A stretch of 12,645 nt of DNA, from assembly GCA_023411645.1 (NCBI GenBank), contig JAEYON010000010.1, positions 1 to 12,645 of the forward strand, read 5' to 3'. The DNA is from Bacillota bacterium. Its GTDB lineage: Bacteria > Bacillota > Clostridia > Acetivibrionales > DTU013. Made by a program: the position numbers and the translations under genes. This document shows positions 1 through 5,998 of this stretch, piece by piece. Below the pieces are notes generated by a model that searched no databases, was not told the DNA's origin, and saw only the letters and a list, made by a program, of their open reading frames with translations. The stretch's first letter is position 1; every line of letters begins with the position of its first letter.

Positions 1-288
1 GGCGAGAATGTGCTTAAGGAGACGGAAATACGTCCGCTGATACTGAATGTGGAGGTTGAGCCGGCTCAAAATGTGCCTGTCGGATACGAGACATTTCAAT
101 CCGCATATGTGATCAGGACGCGATTCCGCGCCGGAAGTGCTGCAAACCTTAGACCGGAGCTGTTTGTCAGAGCATTGTCTGAACAGGCGCATATCCCCGT
201 TGCGGCCGCAAGGATGCACCGCAGGGCGCTTTATGTTGTTATGAACGGAAGGATGACAGACCCGCTGGATCAGACAGTCCTTTCGTAG
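1..288 (+). CDS. C-terminal part of a DUF2344 (TIGR03936-type) radical-SAM-associated protein, 5' end outside window
   Basis: The frame is open from base 1 to a TAG at 286-288, giving 95 residues with no start needed inside the window. The text reads ENVLKETEIRPLILNVEVE, then a stretch ending in LRPELFVRALSEQA and MHRRALYVV. From memory this matches the tail of the DUF2344 domain, which in Clostridia is either fused to or encoded beside a B12-binding radical SAM protein and commonly precedes rng. The function of the family is poorly defined, so no reaction is claimed. The gene ends 133 bases before rng and lies in the same direction, so co-transcription is plausible. GC is high here compared with the rest of the window (hand count 36 of 60 for bases 181-240). 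The assignment rests on motif memory and neighbourhood, not on an alignment. Confidence 0.7.
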   Translation, partial: GENVLKETEIRPLILNVEVEPAQNVPVGYETFQSAYVIRTRFRAGSAANLRPELFVRALSEQAHIPVAAARMHRRALYVVMNGRMTDPLDQTVLS

Positions 289-421
289 AAATAACCGAGT
301 TGCAGAGATGGAACATTGTGGATAAATAAAATCTCTACAAGATGTGTTAAGGTAATATAAATGCAAAAAGCTTGCCATAGGTTATCTTCTTGCATTATAT
401 AATGATACGAGGTGTTTGTTA

Positions 422-1909
422 TTGAGTAATGAATTGATAGTTGATATCGGCATTGGAGGAAACAGAGTCGCACTTCTGGAAGACAATGAACTGGTAGAAA
501 TATATATTGAGCGGCCGGGCACAGAGAGAATGGTTGGTAATATTTACAGGGGAAAGGTCAGCAGTGTTCTGCCAGGAATGCAGGCAGCATTTGTCGATAT
601 TGGCTTTGAAAAAAATGCTTTTCTCTACGCAGGCGATGTGATTGCACGCAGAGAGTATTCTGAGGAAGATGAAGATTCTGCGGAACAGGAACTGAAAGGC
701 TGTAATATAGGCGAATTGCTAAGTGCCGGGCAGGAACTGACAGTCCAGGTCATCAAGGAACCGATTGGTTCAAAAGGGCCCAGAGTGACTACGAACATCA
801 CGCTTCCAGGCAGGCATCTGGTGCTTTTGCCAGATGCAGATTATACCGGCGTTTCCAGACGGATTGAAAATGAATGTGAACGAGCAAAGCTGAAGAAAAT
901 TGCCGAGAACCTCAAGCCAAAAGGGATGGGTCTGATTGTAAGGACAGTCTCTGAGGGGAAACAAGAGGAGGATTTTACCGAGGATATGAGATTCCTCCTT
1001 AAGCTGTGGGATAGCATCCGGCAAAAGGAACAGAGCGGACCGGTGCCGCGCTGTATCCATAAGGATTTGGATCTTGTTTACAGAGCGGTTAGAGACTTGT
1101 TTACCAAAGAGATCGACAAGTTTATAATCAACGACCGACATCAGTATGCCAGAGTGCTCGAGATTGTTGAGATGCTCTCTCCCTCATTGAAATACCGCGT
1201 GGAATATTTCAGCAAAAGCTATGATGTGTTTGAGTTTTACCAGCTTGAAGGTAAGATCGCCAGAGCGCTTTCACGGAAGGTTTGGCTAAAATGCGGAGGC
1301 TATCTAGTGATTGACAGGACTGAGGCGCTGACGGTGATAGACGTGAATACCGGTAAATTCGTTGGCGGTAGTAACCTTGAGGACACTGTGCTGAAGGCAA
1401 ATCTTGAGGCTGCTGCGGAAATAGCCAAGCAGGTTCGGCTTCGTGATATTGGCGGGATCATTATTATTGATTTCATCGACATGCATGAGCATGAGCACCA
1501 GCAGATGGTGCTGGATGCGCTGAAGCAGGCGCTGAAAAAGGACAGAACCAAGTCGACGGTGGTTGGGATGACCGGACTTGGGTTAATCGAGATGACGAGG
1601 AAAAAGGTGAAGCAGGAGCTCTCAACAGTATTACATGTGGATTGCCCTTACTGCGACGGAAGCGGAAAGATGCTGTCCCCTGAGTCAGTCGCTCGGAAGG
1701 TTGAGAAAGATATTAGCAAATACTTAGCCCAGACCATATCCGACACCATTCAGGTGGAGGTTCATCCCTCGGTGGCTTATGTGCTTGAGGCCGACTTCAA
1801 CGGTAACTTTGCACGTCTTCAGGAAACATTTAACAAAAAAGTTGTTTTCAAAGCATCAGATGGGGTGAAGTATAATGAAATAAAAGTCAGAGATGAAGCA
1901 CCATTATAA
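422..1909 (+). CDS. rng: Ribonuclease E/G family endoribonuclease (RNase G)
   Basis: This is a single-strand-specific endoribonuclease of the RNase E/G family, acting in rRNA and mRNA processing in the cytoplasm. The protein is 495 aa, the usual size for RNase G-like members, which lack the long RNase E tail. An S1-type RNA-binding region lies at about residues 35-125 (GNIYRGKVSSVLPGMQAAFVDIG). The catalytic core holds the two metal-binding aspartates: D307 in TVIDVNTGKF and D350 in IIIIDFIDM. They are 43 residues apart, the same spacing as D303 and D346 of E. coli RNase E. The Zn-link pair is C408 and C411 in CPYCDGSG. I chose TTG at 422 because the ribosome binding site GAGGTG (409-414) sits 7 bases before it; the in-frame TTG at 416 would leave only 1 base. 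No convincing promoter is seen in the 133-base gap upstream. rplU, a common downstream neighbour in Firmicutes, is not next to it here. Confidence 0.95.
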   Translation: MSNELIVDIGIGGNRVALLEDNELVEIYIERPGTERMVGNIYRGKVSSVLPGMQAAFVDIGFEKNAFLYAGDVIARREYSEEDEDSAEQELKGCNIGELLSAGQELTVQVIKEPIGSKGPRVTTNITLPGRHLVLLPDADYTGVSRRIENECERAKLKKIAENLKPKGMGLIVRTVSEGKQEEDFTEDMRFLLKLWDSIRQKEQSGPVPRCIHKDLDLVYRAVRDLFTKEIDKFIINDRHQYARVLEIVEMLSPSLKYRVEYFSKSYDVFEFYQLEGKIARALSRKVWLKCGGYLVIDRTEALTVIDVNTGKFVGGSNLEDTVLKANLEAAAEIAKQVRLRDIGGIIIIDFIDMHEHEHQQMVLDALKQALKKDRTKSTVVGMTGLGLIEMTRKKVKQELSTVLHVDCPYCDGSGKMLSPESVARKVEKDISKYLAQTISDTIQVEVHPSVAYVLEADFNGNFARLQETFNKKVVFKASDGVKYNEIKVRDEAPL

Positions 1910-1919
1910 TAACAAGGCC

Positions 1920-1973
1920 GCTTTTGACTCACCCACCATTTGGAGATTGCAACCCACCCAAGCAGTCAAAAGC
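1920..1973. repeat. Perfect 10-bp inverted repeat at the left end of the element remnant
   Basis: GCTTTTGACT at 1920-1929 is matched by AGTCAAAAGC at 1964-1973, separated by 34 bases that contain both ACCCACC boxes. It begins 10 bases after the rng stop codon. There is no U tract after the right arm (ATCGGC follows) and the loop is large, so it does not look like a factor-independent terminator. It more likely belongs to the nested repeat structure of the element end. Confidence 0.55.
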
Positions 1974-2144
1974 ATCGGCTTATAATGTCATTCGTTCTGA
2001 TCGGTGCGCACGTATTCTTTAACAGCAATGCTCCTGCGGATGGCTTCTAGCGTCATAGCTTTTAGCCCGAACTCCGTCCCATATTGAATGTTCATCTAGT
2101 TGGTGAACTCGTCGGCATAGTGAACAGGTAATGGTGGGTGTCAA
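1924..2144. mobile_element. Decayed small mobile-element-like segment (MITE or insertion-sequence end remnant)
   Basis: The segment is bounded by inverted arms TTGACTCACCCACCATT (1924-1940) and, read on the minus strand, TTGACACCCACCATT (2144-2130). The arms differ only by a 2-base insertion. A second ACCCACC copy lies just inside the left arm at about 1951-1959, so the left end carries repeated boxes, as the ends of IS21-type elements do. Between the arms the minus strand has a 35-codon open stretch (2095-1988: MNIQYGTEFG...VRTDQNE) that begins directly after a TAG and has no ribosome binding site. I do not recognise it, and it could be a fragment of a dead gene. No target-site duplication is visible at the borders. 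The segment is too short to encode a transposase. It could also be an unrelated structured intergenic region. Confidence 0.35.
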
Positions 2145-2152
2145 TATGAGAG

Positions 2153-2193
2153 ATTCCAAAAGATCACACCAAGCCATCAATATTCCAAAAGAT
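2153..2193 (+). promoter_or_regulatory. Two perfect 12-bp direct repeats, likely activator sites for the kinase operon
   Basis: ATTCCAAAAGAT occurs at 2153-2164 and again at 2182-2193, with starts 29 bases apart, close to three helical turns. The second copy ends 2 bases before the -35 hexamer of the promoter at 2196-2224. Relative to a start site inferred near 2231, the copies centre at about -72 and -43, positions typical of activator binding. NarL-family regulators often bind short repeated sites, so the regulator encoded at 3807 is the natural candidate. The repeat is seen directly; its role is inferred. Confidence 0.55.
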
Positions 2194-2195
2194 AG

Positions 2196-2224
2196 TTGCA
2201 AAACAACATATTACATGCTAATAT
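2196..2224 (+). promoter_or_regulatory. Extended -10 sigma-A-type promoter for the kinase/regulator/binding-protein operon
   Basis: The -35 hexamer TTGCAA (2196-2201) is separated by 17 bases from the -10 hexamer TAATAT (2219-2224). The -10 is preceded by TGC, forming the TGn extended -10 element. This is the best promoter in the 572-base gap. Transcription would start near 2231, leaving a leader of about 250 nt before the kinase start at 2482. Confidence 0.6.
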
Positions 2225-2272
2225 ATTTAGTAAAATATTACTATATACCAAACAAATTTAAAAAAGCGGCAA

Positions 2273-2291
2273 AAATGTGTCGAAATGTGTC
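2273..2291 (+). repeat. Tandem 9-bp direct repeat with 10-bp period in the kinase leader
   Basis: AAATGTGTC appears at 2273-2281 and 2283-2291, exactly one helical turn apart. It lies about 45-60 bases downstream of the inferred transcription start. Such spacing suits side-by-side protein binding on DNA, for example by a repressor, but no known site is recognised. Nothing else in the leader (2231-2481) looked like a known riboswitch to me. Confidence 0.35.
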
Positions 2292-2481
2292 AATATTAGG
2301 CACCAACGACTAATTCTCATTCGTTAAATATATACCAATACGTTATGGGCCAGGTTAGAATCAGGTACTACGGTTTTAAGTGAGAGATTATTTACAGGAG
2401 AAATAATAAAACGATTTTCAACATTAAGGCGAGGATGAGCCAAACCCCTATTTCCACATAGAATCTTTTTGAGGAAAGATC

Positions 2482-3810
2482 ATGCATACCAAAAAAAAAA
2501 TAAGTACCATCCGCATATTAATGTTAAGTATAAACTTAATAATGACCTTGTTTATGGGTGTCGTTATTATTAATGCGAGCACATTAATATGCTGGAAGGA
2601 TTCTGCCAGGGAATTTCTCGAGAAAATTAAGTATGTTCCGAGAGAGTCATGGAAAGTGCCCACCTATTCGATTGTTTTACTCAGCCTTTTTGCTGTGAGT
2701 ATGTTTTACAGGGAAAAGGTGAGCAGAAAAAGAAAGCAAATACTAACTGTACTAAGTATTATTGATATCATTATATGTATTGTGATTATGTTTATTTTCA
2801 ACTTGAGCTATAATGGTATTTTTTTGCTTGCAATCGCAAATATCATTTACTTTATAGAAGGCGGCAAAAGGAGACTGGCATTTTTGGTCGCTGCCGTAAG
2901 TATTTATATCGTCCTGGATTACGATATAATCTCTATTTATACCAATATGTTCTCAATTTATGATTACATTGATTACTATAATACAATACAGAAAATTTAT
3001 ATTTTAGGTTTGCAAAAAATTATTGTATCAGTGAATCAGGTCGTTTTCATCATATTCATGGTTTTTATTATTCAGATACAAATTGAGGAAAACAAGAAGA
3101 TTACCCAGTTATATGACAAGTTGTATAAAACGGCGGAAGAATTAAGGGTTGTAAATATTCAATTGAATGATTATGCTCAAAAATCAGGAATGATGGCGAA
3201 AATGAGAGAAAGGAACCGATTGGCAAGGGAGATTCATGATACGATCGGTCATTATTTAACAGGAATAGCAACCGGACTTGAAGCCTGTATGGAACTCATT
3301 GACGTTAACGTTGAAAAAACCAAGCTGCAGATTTCTAAGATCAGGGTGTTTGCAGAGAAAGGTCTACTTGATGTAAGAAGGTCGGTCAAGGAATTAAGAC
3401 CCGACATGTTGGAAAGATTCACTCTCATTCCTGCCATTCAAAAGCTTTCGGACGATATAAACGAATGTACAAGAACAAAGGTGTGTCTTAATGTGGAGTG
3501 TCCGGATATCCAGCTCTCCGAAGATGAAGAAGAGACGGTGTACAGAGTAATCCAGGAATCCATAACAAATGCCGTAAGGCATGGTAATGCCACTCAGATA
3601 TCGGTATCACTGGCTTACAATAATGATATGGTTCACTTTCGTGTGGAAGACGACGGGAAAGGGTGCAAATACGTTCAAGAAGGGTTCGGATTGAAGCATA
3701 TAAGAGAAAAGGTGTTGTATTTACAGGGAAAGCTTGATTATTCAAGCGGGGAACAAAAAGGATTCCAAGTATCAGGAGAAATTCCGATTAGGAGAAAGGT
3801 GATGCAATGA
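2482..3810 (+). CDS. NarL-type membrane sensor histidine kinase (HisKA_3 plus HATPase_c)
   Basis: This is a 442-aa two-component sensor kinase. The N-terminal third is membrane-embedded, with predicted helices at about residues 11-33, 61-76, 87-107, 112-126, 131-147 and 176-199 and only short loops, so no sizeable extracellular sensor domain exists. A linker likely to be coiled coil spans about 200-245. The dimerisation domain has RNRLAREIHDTIGH, with H252 as the phosphorylated histidine. The ATP-binding domain shows the N box ESITNAVRHGN (N363), the G1 box VEDDGKG (D390, G392) and the G2 box GFGLKHIR (401-408). This is the pattern of the NarX/DesK class (HisKA_3). The ATG at 2482 has the site GAGGAAAG 3 bases upstream. 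Codons 4-6 lie in a run of ten A bases (2491-2500). The stop overlaps the regulator start (ATGA), so the two are translationally coupled. The signal is unknown; the missing sensor domain suggests a partner protein, probably the binding protein encoded at 4489. Confidence 0.92.
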   Translation: MHTKKKISTIRILMLSINLIMTLFMGVVIINASTLICWKDSAREFLEKIKYVPRESWKVPTYSIVLLSLFAVSMFYREKVSRKRKQILTVLSIIDIIICIVIMFIFNLSYNGIFLLAIANIIYFIEGGKRRLAFLVAAVSIYIVLDYDIISIYTNMFSIYDYIDYYNTIQKIYILGLQKIIVSVNQVVFIIFMVFIIQIQIEENKKITQLYDKLYKTAEELRVVNIQLNDYAQKSGMMAKMRERNRLAREIHDTIGHYLTGIATGLEACMELIDVNVEKTKLQISKIRVFAEKGLLDVRRSVKELRPDMLERFTLIPAIQKLSDDINECTRTKVCLNVECPDIQLSEDEEETVYRVIQESITNAVRHGNATQISVSLAYNNDMVHFRVEDDGKGCKYVQEGFGLKHIREKVLYLQGKLDYSSGEQKGFQVSGEIPIRRKVMQ

Positions 3811-4478
3811 TCCGGTTGGCAATAGTGGAAGACCAAGAAATCATAAGGCAAAGTCTTGAAATGATGCTGGGGAGCAAATCCGATATCGAAATTGCCGGAA
3901 CGGCTGGGAACGGAGAAGATGCTATTAAATTAGTAAAGAGCACACTTCCTGAAGTTGTTCTAATGGATATCAGAATACCTGGCATTGATGGCGTAGAATG
4001 CACCAGAATTATTAAGGAGAAATATCCGAAAATAAAAGTTATTATATTAACGACATTCGATGACGATGAATATGTATTCTATGCCCTGAAATATGGAGCC
4101 AGCGGATATCTTTTAAAAGGCATTTCGCTTAATGAACTTTTAGCCGCAATTAAAACGGTTGTAGAGGGAGGCGCATTGATCAATCCCTCTGTTACTGCGA
4201 AACTCATCAACTATTTCTCCAAAATGGCTTATGGTAATTTCAAGATCGCAATTGATGATAAAAAAATTAAGGAACTAAACAAAAATGAGATAAAAATCAT
4301 GCAAATGATCGGTATGGGAATGACAAACATAGAAATATCAAGGAAACTCAAGTATAGTGAAGGGACAATTCGAAATTATATCAGCAATATATTGAGTAAA
4401 CTAAATCTCCGTGATAGAACCCAGATTGCGGTACTTGCTGTTCAGACAGATATCATGATGAAAGATCTTGAAGATTGA
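3807..4478 (+). CDS. NarL/FixJ-family response regulator (receiver plus LuxR-type HTH)
   Basis: This 223-aa DNA-binding response regulator is the evident partner of the kinase at 2482, whose stop it overlaps by 4 bases; AGGAGAAAGGTG lies just before its start. The receiver domain covers about residues 1-120, with the acidic pair E8-D9, the phosphoacceptor D54 (VVLMDIRIPG), switch residue T82 or T83 (VIILTTFDD) and K104 (GYLLKG). The C-terminal LuxR-type helix-turn-helix covers about 157-210, with LNKNEIKIMQMIG, MTNIEISRKL and the recognition helix region SEGTIRNYISNIL, a close fit to the family consensus. All key residues are intact, so it should be active. Probable targets are the 12-bp repeats before its own operon and the ATTCAA repeats before the transporter operon; both are inferences from position. 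Confidence 0.93.
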   Translation: MIRLAIVEDQEIIRQSLEMMLGSKSDIEIAGTAGNGEDAIKLVKSTLPEVVLMDIRIPGIDGVECTRIIKEKYPKIKVIILTTFDDDEYVFYALKYGASGYLLKGISLNELLAAIKTVVEGGALINPSVTAKLINYFSKMAYGNFKIAIDDKKIKELNKNEIKIMQMIGMGMTNIEISRKLKYSEGTIRNYISNILSKLNLRDRTQIAVLAVQTDIMMKDLED

Positions 4479-4488
4479 GGTGGTATTT

Positions 4489-5805
4489 TTGAAAGGCAGG
4501 AAAGTAATTTCAGGTGCAATATTAGTTATCGTCGTAATAGCGATTTTTTCATCTTATGTAATTCATGCAAACAGGGAAACTCAAATTGTCTTGGATTTCG
4601 GTATTTTTTCCGGTAATCTGTGGGATGTGCCCAGTGTCGACAGCTATAAATACATTGATGAAGCCATAGAAAAATTTGAAAGAGAAAACCCGGGTGTCAA
4701 GGTCAAATATCGGCCTGGAACATTAAAATCGGATTATTCCGAATGGCTTTCGCAAAAAATCATTAAAGGGGAAGAGCCGGATGTATTCTGTGTGCTGCCA
4801 GGGGATTTTAATACGCTTGCATCGATAGGGATTATGAAGAATTTGGATGGATTGGTCGAAAAGGACAAGAATTTTGATATAAACAAAATATACGACAATG
4901 CTGTAAAACTCGGTCAGTTGAAAGGAATCCAATATGCAATGCCTAAAGAACTAAATCCGATGTTGATGTTCGTCAACAAGACACTGCTGGACAAGGAAGG
5001 AATACCTGTGCCGGACAGCGATTGGGACTGGAATGATTTTTATAATATTTGCATGAAAGTAACGAAGGATTTGGATGGCGACAGAATATTGGACCAATTC
5101 GGCGCAACAGGCTTTACATGGCAGCTTGCCGCATATACCAACGGGCAACAGTTGTTTGATACAGATGGAAAAAATGCTTTGTTCGACAAGCCTGAGGTTC
5201 TGGATGCGGTCAAATTTGTTCAAATGCTTTACAAAATAAATATGAACCAGAATGTATCAGATGCCGACTTTGAGAGGGGATGTGTTGCTTTTGCACCATT
5301 TAGGTTTTCGGAATACATGAGATACAAAACGTACCCCTATCGTGTTGCAAAGTATAATAATTACGAGTGGGGATGCATTAAGCTGCCTAGGGGAGCAGAT
5401 GGTAAAAATGCTGCCGATCTTAGCAGTTCACTTTTTTGTATCAGTTCAAGGACCCAACATGAAAAAGAAGCGTGGAATTTTTTGAAGTTCTTGATTTATG
5501 ATGAGGAAATTCAGTTAAAGACGATCAAATACTCACACAGCATACCTGTGTTAAAAGGGGTCACCGAATCTGACGAAGCAAAGATTGAGTTGAACAGGGA
5601 CAACCCTGACAAAATGATTTCCGTCAACCAAAAGATGCTAAGTGAAATCATTGAGCAATCAGTTGTAACACCGAGGTTCCATAAGTATGAGAAAGCTATG
5701 GATCTGGCAGATAAGGAGCTTTTCCAGATCATAAACGGTGATTACAGTCCTTTGACGAACCTTACAAAGATAAACCGTGAATTGGAGTATTTCCTGATCA
5801 ATTAA
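4489..5805 (+). CDS. Membrane-anchored family-1 extracellular sugar-binding protein, probable sensor subunit of the two-component system
   Basis: This 438-aa protein is a solute-binding protein of ABC family 1 (MsmE-like). Typical features are IDEAIEKFERENPGVKV near the N terminus, GEEPDVFCVLPGDF, AMPKELNPMLMFVNKTLLDK and SRTQHEKEAWNFLKFL. The N terminus is MKGRK followed by a hydrophobic helix (about 7-25) with no lipobox cysteine, so it is probably held by an uncleaved signal anchor or else secreted. I chose TTG at 4489 because TGAGGTGG (4476-4483) precedes it by 5 bases; an in-frame TTG at 4468 would overlap the regulator and place charged residues before the helix. It starts 10 bases after the regulator stop. 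No MalF/MalG-type permease is present in the window, and the transporter downstream uses another binding-protein family. By analogy with binding protein plus kinase plus regulator systems described in clostridia (such as CuaD-CuaS-CuaR of Ruminiclostridium cellulolyticum, cited from memory), it may deliver sugar to the kinase. Confidence 0.85.
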   Translation: MKGRKVISGAILVIVVIAIFSSYVIHANRETQIVLDFGIFSGNLWDVPSVDSYKYIDEAIEKFERENPGVKVKYRPGTLKSDYSEWLSQKIIKGEEPDVFCVLPGDFNTLASIGIMKNLDGLVEKDKNFDINKIYDNAVKLGQLKGIQYAMPKELNPMLMFVNKTLLDKEGIPVPDSDWDWNDFYNICMKVTKDLDGDRILDQFGATGFTWQLAAYTNGQQLFDTDGKNALFDKPEVLDAVKFVQMLYKINMNQNVSDADFERGCVAFAPFRFSEYMRYKTYPYRVAKYNNYEWGCIKLPRGADGKNAADLSSSLFCISSRTQHEKEAWNFLKFLIYDEEIQLKTIKYSHSIPVLKGVTESDEAKIELNRDNPDKMISVNQKMLSEIIEQSVVTPRFHKYEKAMDLADKELFQIINGDYSPLTNLTKINRELEYFLIN

Positions 5806-5846
5806 TATTAATTCCAGCCTTAAAACATACAAATCAATTCATTTTG

Positions 5847-5877
5847 AATGGCAATATGTGACTATTGTCATTTTTCT
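5847..5877 (+). terminator. Weak factor-independent terminator after the three-component operon
   Basis: AATGGCAATA (5847-5856) and TATTGTCATT (5863-5872) form a 10-bp stem with one G-U wobble and a 6-base loop, followed by a T run (TTTC, 5873-5876). The stem is AT-rich, so termination would be partial and some read-through into the transporter genes is likely. The same palindrome could instead be a protein-binding site. Confidence 0.45.
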
Positions 5878-5939
5878 TATGTTTAAAATCACCTTGTAGT
5901 TGTTACTGATGGCATTAGCCGAACTGGTACACTTCTTTG

Positions 5940-5978
5940 TATAATTCAACCAGATTCAAAACATATTCAAATTATATT
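5940..5978 (+). promoter_or_regulatory. Probable control region of the transporter operon with three phased ATTCAA repeats
   Basis: ATTCAA occurs at 5944-5949, 5954-5959 and 5965-5970, spaced 10 and 11 bases apart, which places all three on one face of the helix. Longer comparison shows resemblance to the 12-bp repeat upstream of the kinase operon: ATTCAACCAGAT matches 9 of 12 positions, and ATTCAAAACAT fits with one base removed. Two -10-like hexamers flank them, TATAAT (5940-5945) and TATATT (5973-5978). Neither has a good -35 hexamer, as expected of an activator-dependent promoter. Which hexamer is used cannot be decided here. The other possible reading is chance repetition in AT-rich DNA. 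Confidence 0.4.
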
Positions 5979-5998
5979 TAGTTAATGTGGTGATAACA

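Noticed and set aside
398..403. TATAAT just before rng as a promoter
   Set aside because: The start site would fall at or after the ribosome binding site at 409-414, and no -35 lies at the right distance (TTGCCA at 372-377 is 20 bases away).
1920..1973. Factor-independent terminator of rng
   Set aside because: The loop is 34 bases and no T run follows the right arm.
2131..2313. 60-codon + strand open frame in the gap before the kinase
   Set aside because: It runs through the element arm, the 12-bp repeats and the promoter, has no ribosome binding site, and its peptide is unlike any known protein.
2435..2461. Eight-codon leader peptide MSQTPIST before the kinase
   Set aside because: The Shine-Dalgarno-like bases touch the ATG, the codons show no run of one amino acid, and no alternative hairpins are evident around it.
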